64,000 bases of DNA from Micromonospora pattaloongensis (lineage in GTDB: Bacteria; Actinomycetota; Actinomycetes; Mycobacteriales; Micromonosporaceae). A program made the position numbers and the translations under genes. The stretch lies in the NCBI RefSeq assembly GCF_900107255.1, contig NZ_FNPH01000004.1, forward strand, positions 1 through 64,000, read 5' to 3'. Below the pieces are notes generated by a model. That model searched no databases and was not told where the DNA came from. It worked only from the letters and a program-made list of their open reading frames with translations. Shown here one piece after another: positions 32,703 to 41,848 of this stretch; within the stretch, counting starts at the first letter, position 1; every line of letters begins with the position of its first letter.

Positions 32703-33224
32703 ATGGTGGACGTCGAGGTCAGCCTCCGGGTGGACGGGACCGATCATCGGCTCACTGTGGACACCCGCACCAGCGTGCTCGACGCGCTGCGCGAGCGGCT
32801 GGGCAACACCAGCCCGAAGAAGGGCTGCGACCACGGGCAGTGCGGCGCATGCACCGTGCTGCTCGACGGCCGGCGGGTCAACAGCTGTCTGGCGCTCGCG
32901 GTGGCGCACGACGGCGCCACCGTCGTGACCGCCGCCGGGCTCGCGCCGGCCGGGCAGCTGCACCCGATGCAGGCGTGCTTCATCCGCCACGACGCCTTCC
33001 AGTGCGGCTACTGCACGCCGGGACAGATCGTCTCCGCGGTCGCGATGCTCGCCGAGGCGGCGGCCGGCTGGCCGAGCGCGGTGACGGCGGATGGGGCCGG
33101 GCGCGGCGGTGGCGCGGTGGTGCTGGACGACGACGAGATCCGGGAGCGGATGAGCGGCAACCTGTGCCGCTGCGCCGCGTACGCCAACATCGTGCCGGCG
33201 GTCGCGGAAATGGCGCGGCGATGA
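32703..33224 (+). CDS. Molybdenum hydroxylase 2Fe-2S subunit
   Basis: 173 aa. It holds two [2Fe-2S] clusters. The ferredoxin-like N-domain has CDHGQCGACTVLLDG (about 42-56) plus Cys in NSCLALAV. The helical C-domain has CGYCTPGQI (about 101-109) and MSGNLCRCAAY (about 150-160). It passes electrons from the molybdenum centre to FAD. The subunit order 2Fe-2S, FAD, Mo matches PaoABC/YagTSR. It carries no Tat signal, unlike periplasmic PaoA, so the complex is probably cytoplasmic. It overlaps the next gene by 4 bp (ATGA). Confidence 0.92.
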   Translation: MVDVEVSLRVDGTDHRLTVDTRTSVLDALRERLGNTSPKKGCDHGQCGACTVLLDGRRVNSCLALAVAHDGATVVTAAGLAPAGQLHPMQACFIRHDAFQCGYCTPGQIVSAVAMLAEAAAGWPSAVTADGAGRGGGAVVLDDDEIRERMSGNLCRCAAYANIVPAVAEMARR

Positions 33225-34210
33225 GACCCTTCCGCTACGAACGCGCCAACGACGTGTCCGGAGCGGTCGCGCTGCTCGCCGGGACCCCCAACGGGGCGTT
33301 CCTCGGCGGCGGCACCAACCTGGTGGACCTGATGCGGCTCGACGTCGCCCGGCCGGAGTTGCTGGTCGACGTGCGCCGCTTGACCTCCGACCGGATCGAG
33401 GAGCTGCCCGACGGCCGCGTACGCGTCGGGGCGGCCGTTCCCAACAGTGACCTGGCCGCCGACCCGCTGATCCGGGCCCGCTACCCGGCGGTGTCCGAGG
33501 CCCTGCTCTCCGGCGCCTCCGGGCAGCTGCGCAACCTCGCCACCACCGGCGGGAACCTGCTGCAACGGACCCGGTGCGTGTACTTCCAGAACGTCAGCAC
33601 CCCGTGCAACAAGCGGGATCCGGGGGCCGGCTGCTCCGCGATCGATGGTCACCACTGGGACCTCGCCATTCTGGGCGCGTCCGAGGCGTGCGTGGCGACC
33701 CACCCGTCCGATCTCGCGGTCGCGCTGGTCGCGCTCGACGCGGTCGTGCTCACCGAGGGGGCCGACGGCGAGCGGCGGATCCCGATCACCGAGCTGCACC
33801 GGTTGCCCGACCGCGAGCCGCACCGGGACACGATCCTGCAGCACGGTGAGCTGATCACGGCGGTCGAGCTGCCGCCGCTGCCGTGGGCCACCAGGTCGCG
33901 CTACCGCAAGGTGCGCGACCGCGCGTCGTACGCGTTCGCGCTGGTCTCGGCGGTGGTGGTCCTCGATACCGCCGACGGGGTGGTGCGGGATGTGCGGATC
34001 GGGCTCGGCGGCGTCGCGCACCGACCGTGGCGGGCGCTCGTCGCCGAGCAGGCGTTGCGCGGCGGCCCCGCGACCGAGGAGCGGTTCCGGCAGGCGGCCG
34101 AGGCCGAACTCGCCGCGGCCCGGCCGTTGCCGGGCAACGCGTTCAAGGTGCGGCTGGCCCGCAACACGCTGGTGCGCACGCTGCTCGACGTGAACGAGGG
34201 TCGGCGGTGA
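33221..34210 (+). CDS. Molybdenum hydroxylase FAD subunit with Fe-S insertion
   Basis: 329 aa. FAD-binding motifs are FLGGGTNLVDLM (about 26-37) and ATTGGNLLQRTRC (about 107-119). The following stretch CVYFQNVSTPCNKRDPGAGC has four-cysteine spacing typical of the extra [4Fe-4S] cluster of PaoB/YagS and 4-hydroxybenzoyl-CoA reductase beta subunits. It takes electrons from the 2Fe-2S subunit and passes them to an acceptor other than NAD. The ATG overlaps the previous stop, and the stop overlaps the next GTG, indicating translational coupling. Confidence 0.9.
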   Translation: MRPFRYERANDVSGAVALLAGTPNGAFLGGGTNLVDLMRLDVARPELLVDVRRLTSDRIEELPDGRVRVGAAVPNSDLAADPLIRARYPAVSEALLSGASGQLRNLATTGGNLLQRTRCVYFQNVSTPCNKRDPGAGCSAIDGHHWDLAILGASEACVATHPSDLAVALVALDAVVLTEGADGERRIPITELHRLPDREPHRDTILQHGELITAVELPPLPWATRSRYRKVRDRASYAFALVSAVVVLDTADGVVRDVRIGLGGVAHRPWRALVAEQALRGGPATEERFRQAAEAELAAARPLPGNAFKVRLARNTLVRTLLDVNEGRR

Positions 34211-36303
34211 CGATCACGCCGCGCGCCATGGGTGTCGCGGTGGACCGGTTCGACGGTGCGGCGAAGGTTCGCGGCGAGGCCCGGTACGCGTACGAGCAAC
34301 CGGTCGACCGTCCGCTGTACCTGTATCCGCTCACCGCGGCGGTCGCGACCGGCCGGATCGCCGACATCGACTGCGGCGCGGCGAGCGCCGAGCCGGGCGT
34401 GGTGGCCGTCCTGACGTACCGGAACGCGACCCGGACCGCGGCGATCGAGGACGGGGAGCTGCGCATCCTGCAGTCCGACGAGGTCGCCTTCCGCGGTCAG
34501 TTCATCGGCGGGGTGGTCGCGGAGACGTCGGAGATCGCGCGGCACGCCGTGAGCCTGGTCCGCGTCGACTACGAGGAGCGGCCGCACGACGTGGAGCTGC
34601 GGGAGGGCCGGGGCGACCTGCGCGTGCCGCGCGAGGTGCAGCCGATCTTCCCCATGGACACCGCCGAGGGGGACGTCGACGCGGCGCTGGCGTCGGCACC
34701 GGTGCGCGTCGACCAGACCTACACGACCGCATGGAACAACCACAACCCGATCGAGCCGCACACCACGATCGCCACCTGGACCGGCGACCGGTTCACCTTC
34801 TACCTCTCCACGCAGGGGGTGAACGGGATCCAGGCGGCGGTGGCGGCGCTGTTCGAACTCGGTCCGGACCGGGTGCGGGTGATCTCGCCGTACGTGGGGG
34901 GCGCGTTCGGGTCCAAGGCGCGGCCGCACGCCGACGTCGTTCTCGCCGCGCTGGCCGCGCGGCTCGTGCCGGACCGGCCGGTGAAGTTCGCGCTCACCCG
35001 GCAGCAGATGTTCTCCCAGGTCGGGTACCGACCGCCGACGGTTCAGCGGGTGCGGCTCGGCGCCGACGCCGGCGGGCGGTTGGTCGCGCTCGCCCACGAA
35101 TCCATCGAGCCGACATCGAAGCTGCAGGAGTTCGCCGAGCACAGCACCCGGGCCACCCCGACGATGTACGCCGCGCCGAACCGCCGTACCCGTCAGCGGC
35201 TGGCCGCGCTGGACGTGCCGACACCGACGATCATGCGGGCGCCGGGGGAGGCGTCCGGGATGTTCGCGTTGGAGTCGGCGATGGACGAGATGGCCATCGC
35301 CTGCGGGCTGGACCCGATCGAGTTCCGGATCCGCAACGACGCGCAGCGGCATCCCCATTTCGGCCTGCCATTCTCCAGCCGCAACCTCGTCGCCTGCCTC
35401 CGCGAGGGCGCACGCCGGTTCGGCTGGGACGGACGGGATCCCACGCCGGGGATCCGGCGTACGGCGGGCTGGCTGGTGGGGACCGGCGTCGCCGCGGCGA
35501 CCTACCCGGTGCTGCGGCTGCCCGGCTCGATGGCGACGATTCGGGTCGGCCCTGACGAGCGGTACACCGTGCTGATCGCCGCCGCGGACATCGGCACCGG
35601 CACCTGGACCGCGCTGAGCCAGGTCGCGGCGGACGCGCTCGGCGTCCGCGTCGAGCAGATCGACCTGCGCATCGGCGACACCGCGTACCCGAAGGCGTCG
35701 AACGAGGGCGGCTCGTCGGGGATCACCAGCTGGGGCTCGGCGATCTGCGAGGCCGCGGATCGGCTGCGCGACGAGCTGGCGCGGCACGGCGGGGCGGTGC
35801 CGGCCGATGGGCTGGAGGTGACCGCCGCGATGCCGGAGAACCCGCACATCAGCCGGTACGCCATGCACGCGTTCGGCGCGCAGTTCGCCGAGGTACGGGT
35901 GCACGCCGAGATCGGCGAGGTGCGGGTGCGGCGGCAGCTCGGGGTGTTCGCGGTCGGCCGGGTGGTCAACCCGAAGACCGCGCGTTCGCAACTGCTCGGC
36001 GGGATGACGATGGGGCTGTCGATGGCGCTGCACGAGCAGAGCGTGTTCGACCCGCGCTTCGCGCAGGTGGTGACCCAGGACCTGGCCACCTACCACATCG
36101 CCAGCAACGCCGACGTCGGCGCGGTCGAGGTGCACTGGATCGACGAGGACGACCCGTACGTGAACCCGATGGGGACCAAGGGAGTCGGTGAGATCGGCAT
36201 CGTGGGCGCGGCGGCGGCGATCGCGAACGCGGTCCATCACGCCACCGGCGTGCGGGTCCGCGACCTGCCGATCACCCTCGACAAGCTCCTGCCGGCCGCG
36301 TAG
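34207..36303 (+). CDS. Molybdenum hydroxylase large (molybdopterin) subunit
   Basis: 698 aa, within the usual range for the YagR/PaoC branch, from the GTG at 34207. It has GGAFGSKARPHADVVLAALAA-type cofactor contacts (near 230), MRAPGEASGMFALESAMDEM (about 343-362), and the catalytic Glu in MGTKGVGEIG near residue 659. The family oxidises aldehydes, often aromatic, or purines using water. The missing NAD-type partner and the Fe-S insertion in the FAD subunit favour an aldehyde oxidoreductase of PaoABC type. The physiological substrate is not shown by the sequence. Confidence 0.92.
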   Translation: MTITPRAMGVAVDRFDGAAKVRGEARYAYEQPVDRPLYLYPLTAAVATGRIADIDCGAASAEPGVVAVLTYRNATRTAAIEDGELRILQSDEVAFRGQFIGGVVAETSEIARHAVSLVRVDYEERPHDVELREGRGDLRVPREVQPIFPMDTAEGDVDAALASAPVRVDQTYTTAWNNHNPIEPHTTIATWTGDRFTFYLSTQGVNGIQAAVAALFELGPDRVRVISPYVGGAFGSKARPHADVVLAALAARLVPDRPVKFALTRQQMFSQVGYRPPTVQRVRLGADAGGRLVALAHESIEPTSKLQEFAEHSTRATPTMYAAPNRRTRQRLAALDVPTPTIMRAPGEASGMFALESAMDEMAIACGLDPIEFRIRNDAQRHPHFGLPFSSRNLVACLREGARRFGWDGRDPTPGIRRTAGWLVGTGVAAATYPVLRLPGSMATIRVGPDERYTVLIAAADIGTGTWTALSQVAADALGVRVEQIDLRIGDTAYPKASNEGGSSGITSWGSAICEAADRLRDELARHGGAVPADGLEVTAAMPENPHISRYAMHAFGAQFAEVRVHAEIGEVRVRRQLGVFAVGRVVNPKTARSQLLGGMTMGLSMALHEQSVFDPRFAQVVTQDLATYHIASNADVGAVEVHWIDEDDPYVNPMGTKGVGEIGIVGAAAAIANAVHHATGVRVRDLPITLDKLLPAA

Positions 36304-36315
36304 CGCCGCGTCGGC

Positions 36316-37443
36316 ATGCGGGACGTGCTCGACGAGCTGGAGCGGTGGTGGCGCGCCGACCGGGCGGTCGCGCTCGCCACCGTCGTCGCCACCTCGGGGT
36401 CGGCGCCCCGGCCGGCCGGCGCCACCATGCTGGTCGCCCCGGACGGCGCCGCGGCGGGGAGCGTGTCCGGCGGGTGTGTCGAGGCCGCGGTGTACGAGCT
36501 GGCGCACGAGGTGCGGCGCACGGGACGGCCGGTGCTGCGCCGCTACGGCGTTCCCGACGACGACGCGTACGCCGTCGGGCTGACCTGCGGCGGCCACCTC
36601 GACGTCTACGTGGAGCGGGTCGACCCGGCGGTCTTTCCGGAGCTTCCCGAGGTCGCCGCGTCGATCCGGCAGGGCGATCCGGTCGCGGTCGCCAGCTGCG
36701 TGGCCGTCGAGCCCCCGCACCGGAACGGGTTGGGGCGGCGTCGGGTGGTGTGGCCGGGCCGGACGGCGGGCTCGTTGGGGCCGGCGCGGCTGGACGCGGC
36801 CGCGACCCGGGAGATCCGCGGCCTGCTCGCCGCCGGCCGCACCGCGATCGTCCGGTACAGCCGGGACGGGCGGCGCGGCGACGACATGACGCTGTTCGTG
36901 TCGGCGTACGCGGCGCCGCCCCGGATGATCGTTTTCGGCGCCGTCGACTTCGCGTCGGCGCTGGCGCGGGTCGGCGCCTTCCTCGGGTACCGGGTGACGG
37001 TCTGCGACGCCCGGCCGGTCTTCGCGACCCGCGGTCGCTTTCCGGACGCCCACGAGGTGGTGGTGGACTGGCCGCACCGCTATCTGCGGGGCGAGGCGGC
37101 GGCGGGCCGGGTGGACGGGCGCAGCGTGCTCTGTGTGCTCACCCACGACCCGAAGTTCGACGTGCCGCTGCTCGAGGTCGCGCTGCGGCTACCGGTGGCG
37201 TACGTCGGGGCGATGGGGTCGCGGCGCGGCGACGCGGAGCGGCGCCGCCGGCTGAGCGCGGCCGGGGTCGGCGAGGGCGAGCTGCGGCGGCTGGCCGCGC
37301 CGATCGGGCTGGATCTCGGCGCGCGGACCGTGGAGGAGACCGCGATCAGCATCGCCGCGGAGATCATCGCGTCCCGCTGCGGCGGGACGGGCGGTCGGTT
37401 GACCGCGACGGCGGGCCCCATCCATCACGTGCCGGCGACGTGA
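36316..37443 (+). CDS. XdhC/CoxI family molybdenum-cofactor chaperone
   Basis: 375 aa. The N-terminal XdhC_CoxI domain shows VVATSGSAPRPAGATMLVAPDG and SVSGGCVEAAVYE, and the C-terminal Rossmann domain has VFGAVDFASALARVGAFLGY and YVGAMGSRRGDAERR. Proteins of this family (XdhC, PaoD) bind the mature cofactor, help its sulfuration or cytosine form, and insert it into the large subunit. It starts 12 bp after the large-subunit gene and overlaps the next gene by 4 bp (GTGA). It is the last intact gene of the molybdenum operon. Confidence 0.92.
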   Translation: MRDVLDELERWWRADRAVALATVVATSGSAPRPAGATMLVAPDGAAAGSVSGGCVEAAVYELAHEVRRTGRPVLRRYGVPDDDAYAVGLTCGGHLDVYVERVDPAVFPELPEVAASIRQGDPVAVASCVAVEPPHRNGLGRRRVVWPGRTAGSLGPARLDAAATREIRGLLAAGRTAIVRYSRDGRRGDDMTLFVSAYAAPPRMIVFGAVDFASALARVGAFLGYRVTVCDARPVFATRGRFPDAHEVVVDWPHRYLRGEAAAGRVDGRSVLCVLTHDPKFDVPLLEVALRLPVAYVGAMGSRRGDAERRRRLSAAGVGEGELRRLAAPIGLDLGARTVEETAISIAAEIIASRCGGTGGRLTATAGPIHHVPAT

Positions 37444-37613
37444 CGGCGGCGGGACTCGTGCTCGCGGCGGGCGGCGGCCGGCGGTACGGCGCGCCGAAGG
37501 CCCTCGTCGCCGTCGATGGCCGGCTGCTGGTCGAGCGGGCGGTGCGGACGGTGCGCGACGGCGGCTGTGACCCGGTCGTCGTGGTGCTCGGCGCGGCCGC
37601 CGACGAGGCCTGA
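37440..37613 (+). pseudogene. Truncated MocA-like nucleotidyltransferase
   Basis: Only 57 codons remain: VTAAGLVLAAGGGRRYGAPK is the nucleotide-binding start of MobA/MocA-type molybdopterin cytidylyl/guanylyltransferases, normally about 190-200 aa. The frame then stops at GAAADEA. None of the later family motifs is seen in any frame before the next gene at 37753, so the rest was deleted. The 4-bp overlap with the XdhC gene shows it once belonged to the operon. Either cofactor modification is done by a gene elsewhere, or the operon has lost this function. Confidence 0.8.
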
Positions 37614-37752
37614 CGCAGAACATCATGGCGCGGTGGCAACCGAACGACGGGCGGCGCGGCGCGGCGGTAATGTCACGCACGAAAGGCCCCACGCGGCGCC
37701 CCCCCACCGCGGGTCGGACGGGCCGAGGGCAGCAGCAGTGACGATCGTGTAG

Positions 37753-39024
37753 GTGCCCGTGATGCCTAGCAGGCGCAGTGAAGGCGACCGCCCAGCGGTG
37801 CCTCGTCCACGTCGACCCCGCCACCGTCGGCGAGCGTTCTCCGCCGCCGTGCTCTGCGCGCTGTTCGTCGCGCCGGTCCCGGTGCGCGCCGAGTCGGCGC
37901 CACCGTCGGCGGCACCGGCGTACGCGCCCTGCCCGATCGTGCGGGTGCCGCGCCCGTCGCTTCCCGCGCCGCCCACACCCGATCCGGCCCGGCCGGCGAT
38001 CGGCGGTCCCGGACTGAAGACCGCCGGGCTGACGGTCCCGCCGGCCGCACCCACGCCGCCGGCGGTCACCGCGACCTCCTGGCTCGTCGCCGACCTCGAC
38101 ACCGGCGCGGTGCTCGGCGCCTGCGGCCCGCACCGGTACGCCACCCCCGCCAGCGTGCAGAAGCTGCTGCTCGCCGCGACGATGCTGCCGAAGCTCAACC
38201 CGGCCCAGGTGATCCAGGTGACCGCCGCGGACATGGACTTCGAGCCCGGCAGCTCCGCGATGGGGGTGGTGCGCGGCGGGCGTTACCGCATCGAGACGCT
38301 GTGGCTGGGGCTGATGCTCAACTCCGGCAACGACGCCGCGAACGTGCTGGCCCGGCTCGGCGCCGGCAGCGCCGCCCGCGGAGTCGAAGCGATGAACGCG
38401 GAGGCCCGCCGCCTCGGCGCGTTCGACACCCACGCCGCGACACCGTCCGGATTGGACGGACCCCGCCAGTACACCAGCGCGTACGACCTGGCGCTGATCG
38501 CCCGCGCCTGCTTCGCCCGCGGTGACTTCCGGCGTTACGTGTCGACGCGGCAGGCCCAGGTCCCGGCGCAGCCGGAGCTGAAGGTCAAGGGCTTCGGCAT
38601 GCAGAACGACAACCAGCTGCTGTTCCAGTACCCCGGGGCGCTCGGCGGCAAGACCGGCTACACCGACCTGGCCCGGCACACCTTCGTCGGCGCCGCCGAG
38701 CGCGGCGGCCGGCGTCTGCTGGTGACGTTGCTGGGCGCCGAGTCGCAGCCGGTGCGCGGCTGGCAGCAGGGGGCGGCGCTGCTCGACTGGGGATTCGCGC
38801 TGCGCCGGGACGCCGCCGTCGGCCGGCTCATCACCCCGGACGAGGCGGTGCCGGCGGAGCACGTGGCGACCCCCGAGCCGTCGGCGCGGGCGCCGCAGGC
38901 GCGCACGGTCGGCAACGCGGACGAGCAGAAGGTCGTACGCACCGGCATCGCGATCTCCGTCGTCGCCGTGCTGCTGCTGGGGCTGCTCGCCACCACGTGG
39001 TGGCGCGCCGGACACCGGGACTGA
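37753..39024 (+). CDS. D-alanyl-D-alanine carboxypeptidase (serine, S11 family)
   Basis: 423 aa. A signal peptide (about 20-45) and a Pro-rich stretch lead into a DacC-like domain: SxxK in ASVQK (about 133-137), SGN in NSGNDAANVL (about 194), and KTG in GGKTGYTD (about 299). All three active-site motifs are kept. A C-terminal membrane segment (about 397-416) anchors it at the outer face of the membrane. It trims D-Ala from peptidoglycan pentapeptides. The start is either the GTG at 37753 or the ATG at 37762. It is separated from the molybdenum genes by about 140 bp without recognised features. Confidence 0.9.
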   Translation: MPVMPSRRSEGDRPAVPRPRRPRHRRRAFSAAVLCALFVAPVPVRAESAPPSAAPAYAPCPIVRVPRPSLPAPPTPDPARPAIGGPGLKTAGLTVPPAAPTPPAVTATSWLVADLDTGAVLGACGPHRYATPASVQKLLLAATMLPKLNPAQVIQVTAADMDFEPGSSAMGVVRGGRYRIETLWLGLMLNSGNDAANVLARLGAGSAARGVEAMNAEARRLGAFDTHAATPSGLDGPRQYTSAYDLALIARACFARGDFRRYVSTRQAQVPAQPELKVKGFGMQNDNQLLFQYPGALGGKTGYTDLARHTFVGAAERGGRRLLVTLLGAESQPVRGWQQGAALLDWGFALRRDAAVGRLITPDEAVPAEHVATPEPSARAPQARTVGNADEQKVVRTGIAISVVAVLLLGLLATTWWRAGHRD

Positions 39025-39122
39025 GGGAACGGATCGGCGGCCGATGCGATGATCGTCACGGCGGATGGATGGCGTACGGGTCGACGACGCCCCGCCCCGA
39101 ACGGACAGGAGCACGACGACAC

Positions 39123-40172
39123 ATGCGCGCCACACTGATCCACGGCACCCGCGACATCCGGTTGGCGGAGGTACCCGACCCCACCGTCCACCTCCCCGGC
39201 GACGCGGTCGTCCGGGTGGTGGCCTCCTGCGTGTGCGGCTCGGACCTGTGGCCGTACCGGGGGGTGCGCCCGGCGACCGAGCCGCGCCGGATCGGGCACG
39301 AGTTCGTGGGGATCGTCGAGGAGGTCGGCGCCGAGGTGCGGACCGTCGCGCCCGGCGACTTCGTGATCGCGCCGTTCGCGATCAGCGACAACACCTGCCG
39401 GCACTGCCGGCACGGCATCACCACGTCGTGTGAGAACGGCGCGTGGTGGGGGCAGCCGGACCGGCACGGAGTGATGGTCGACGGCGGGCAGGGGGAGCGG
39501 GTGCGGGTGCCGCTCGCCGACGGCACGCTGGTCGCCACCCCGGAGCAGCCCGACCCGGCGCTCGTGCCCAGCCTGCTGACGCTCTCCGACGTGATGGGCA
39601 CCGGCCACCACGCCGCCGTCTCGGCGGGAGTGCGGGCCGGCAGCACGGTCGTGGTCGTGGGCGACGGCGCGGTCGGCCTCTGTGCGGTGCTGGCGGCCCG
39701 CCGGCTCGGCGCCGAACGCATCGTGGCGATGTCGCGGCACGCCGCCCGGCAGGAGCTGGCGCGGGCGTTCGGCGCCACCGACATCGTCGCCGAGCGCGGC
39801 GCCGAGGGCGTGAGCGCGGTCAAGGAACTGCTCGGCGGCATCGGCGCGGACGCCGTGCTGGAGTGCGTCGGCACGAAGGAGTCGATGGCACAGGCGCTCG
39901 ACTCGACCCGGCCCGGCGGCTACGTGGGGTATGTCGGGGTGCCGGCGGGCGGGCCGGAGCTGCCGATCGACAAGATGTTCGGCGGGAACATCAACGTGGC
40001 CGGCGGCGTCGCGCCGGTGCGCACGTACCTGCCCGAACTGCTCGGCGACGTGCTGAGCGGCGCCATCGACCCGGGCCGCGTCTTCGACCTGGAGCTGCCG
40101 CTGGACGAGGTCGCCGAGGCGTACGCCGCGATGGACGAGCGCCGGGCGATCAAGGTCCTGCTCCGCCCCTGA
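39123..40172 (+). CDS. Zinc-binding alcohol dehydrogenase
   Basis: 349 aa, medium-chain dehydrogenase. The catalytic zinc is bound through CGSDLW and GHEFVG (about 39-64); the usual structural-zinc lobe is reduced to CRHCRHGITTSC. The Rossmann motif is VVGDGAVGLCAVLAA (about 178-192). The ATG at 39123 follows ACAGGAGCACGACGAC. It oxidises an unknown alcohol or sugar alcohol with NAD(P). It is followed by a long hairpin terminator and is probably transcribed alone. Confidence 0.9.
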   Translation: MRATLIHGTRDIRLAEVPDPTVHLPGDAVVRVVASCVCGSDLWPYRGVRPATEPRRIGHEFVGIVEEVGAEVRTVAPGDFVIAPFAISDNTCRHCRHGITTSCENGAWWGQPDRHGVMVDGGQGERVRVPLADGTLVATPEQPDPALVPSLLTLSDVMGTGHHAAVSAGVRAGSTVVVVGDGAVGLCAVLAARRLGAERIVAMSRHAARQELARAFGATDIVAERGAEGVSAVKELLGGIGADAVLECVGTKESMAQALDSTRPGGYVGYVGVPAGGPELPIDKMFGGNINVAGGVAPVRTYLPELLGDVLSGAIDPGRVFDLELPLDEVAEAYAAMDERRAIKVLLRP

Positions 40173-40181
40173 CGCCCCCCG

Positions 40182-40243
40182 GTTGATCATGAGGTTTGCC
40201 GCGCGGCATGTCGACGTGCGGCGCGGCAAACCTCATGATCAAC
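40182..40243. terminator. Long perfect hairpin, bidirectional terminator
   Basis: Arms of 23 nt (40182-40204 and 40221-40243) are perfectly complementary around a 16-nt loop, between convergent genes. The arm begins GTTGATCATGAGG, the same GATCATG-type sequence seen in other terminators of this window. Confidence 0.9.
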
Positions 40244-40258
40244 GAGGCGGGGCGGGGT

Positions 40259-41578
40259 TCAGGTGGTGGGGGTGGTGGCGCGGAGCCGGGCGACCAGACG
40301 CATCAGGTGGTAGACGGCGATGGCGGCGGCGGTGCCCAGGGCGATGCCGTTGAAGGACAGGTCGCCCCAGCTCAGGGTGTAGTTGGCGGCGCCGATGATC
40401 ACGGCGACCGCGGCCGTCATCAGGTTGATCGGATTCTGGAAGTCGACGCGGTTCTCGATCCAGATGCGGGCCCCGAGCACCGCGATCAGCCCGTACAGCG
40501 CCGTCGTCGCGCCGCCGAGCACCCCGGCCGGCACGGTGAGGATGAGGGCGCCGAACTTCGGGCTCAGGCCGAGCAGGATCGCCGCGACGCCCGCGACCCA
40601 GTACGCCGCGGTCGAGTAGACCCGGGTCGCCGCCATCACGCCGATGTTCTCGGCGTACGTGGTCGTGCCCGAGCCGCCGCCGGAGCCGGCGAGCATGGTG
40701 GCGAGCCCGTCGCCGAGGAACGCCCGCCCCATCTGCTTGTCGAGGTTGCGCTCGGTCATCGCCGCGACCGCCTTGACGTGCCCGGCGTTCTCCGCGATGA
40801 GCACCAGGATGACCGGCACGACCAGGAACGTGGCGTGCCAGCTGAACCGCGGGGCGTGGAAGTCGGGCAGCCCGATCCAGGCGGCCTCGGCGAGGCCCTT
40901 CGTGGCCGCCGGGTCCAGCTTGCCGAGCAGAGCGGCGAGGAGCCAGCCGACCCCGACGCCGAGCAGGATCGACAGTCGGGCCAGGAAGCCGCGGAACGCG
41001 ACGGTGGCGAGCAGAATCGCGGCGAGCGTCACCATGGCGATGAGCGGTTGGGACTTCACGCCCCCGCTGCCGCCGCCGTCCCAGGCGACCGGGGCCAGGT
41101 TGAGGCCGATCAGCGCGACGATCGCACCGGTCACCACCGGCGGCATCAGCACGTCGATCCAGCGCGCCCCGACCCACTGCACGGCGAGGCCGACCAGCGC
41201 CAGCAGCGCGCCGGCCACGACGATGCCGCCGAGCGCCGGGCCGATGTCCCCGCCGGCCTTGGCGGCCAGCACCGGTGCGATGAACGCGAACGACGACCCG
41301 AGGTACGACGGCACCCGGTTGCCGGTGATCAGCAGGAACAGCAGCGTGCCCAGGCCGGAGAAGAACAGCGTGGTGGCCGGCGGGAAGCCGGTGATGAGCG
41401 GCACCGTGAAGGTGGCGCCGAACATCGCGACGACGTGCTGCACCCCCACCCCGAGGGTCCGGGGCCAGGAGAGCCGCTCGTGCGGGTGGACGACCTCACC
41501 GGGTCGGATGCTCTTGCCGTCGCCGTGCACGGACCACGCGAACGTGCGGGCCGGGGTTTCGGTGGAGGACGGGGTCAT
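40259..41578 (-). CDS. NCS2 family uracil/xanthine permease
   Basis: 439 aa with about 12-14 membrane segments. Family features are LGVGVQHVVAMFGATFTVPL (about 42-61), a GSSFAFIAPV segment (about 93) and the substrate-site AENAGHVKAVAAMTERNLD, with a conserved Glu, near 263. GGGSGTTTYAENIGVMAATR near 291 is the NCS2 signature. It probably imports uracil or another nucleobase with protons. The ATG at 41578 is favoured; a GTG at 41590 is in frame. No pyrimidine genes are beside it. Confidence 0.9.
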   Translation of the reverse strand: MTPSSTETPARTFAWSVHGDGKSIRPGEVVHPHERLSWPRTLGVGVQHVVAMFGATFTVPLITGFPPATTLFFSGLGTLLFLLITGNRVPSYLGSSFAFIAPVLAAKAGGDIGPALGGIVVAGALLALVGLAVQWVGARWIDVLMPPVVTGAIVALIGLNLAPVAWDGGGSGGVKSQPLIAMVTLAAILLATVAFRGFLARLSILLGVGVGWLLAALLGKLDPAATKGLAEAAWIGLPDFHAPRFSWHATFLVVPVILVLIAENAGHVKAVAAMTERNLDKQMGRAFLGDGLATMLAGSGGGSGTTTYAENIGVMAATRVYSTAAYWVAGVAAILLGLSPKFGALILTVPAGVLGGATTALYGLIAVLGARIWIENRVDFQNPINLMTAAVAVIIGAANYTLSWGDLSFNGIALGTAAAIAVYHLMRLVARLRATTPTT

Positions 41579-41770
41579 ATGTGGGAACACACCCTTCGCG
41601 TGGAGCCGGAGCGGGGGCGTCAGCGACCCTTGTTGTTTCTAACAGACGCGATCACCGCGTCCCTGGCCGGTGGCGGTGCAGGTCCGGCCGGGCGTGTCGC
41701 GCGTGACCGCCGTATCGACGGCCGTGCGGTGTGGCGGGTTCGCGCGGTGGGCGACACACGTGCCGTTACC

Positions 41771-41795
41771 GCTTCTTCGCACACGTGTCGGGTAA
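41771..41795 (+). promoter_or_regulatory. Possible SigB-like promoter
   Basis: GCTT (41771-41774), 15 nt and GGGTAA (41790-41795) lie 53 nt before the start of the gene at 41849. The -35 is the minimal GNNT, so support is weaker than for the other SigB-like sites. Confidence 0.35.
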
Positions 41796-41848
41796 CTTCT
41801 GCTGCCGGCCATCGCGGCGATGCCGCCAGAACAGGAGAAGTTTCGCGC

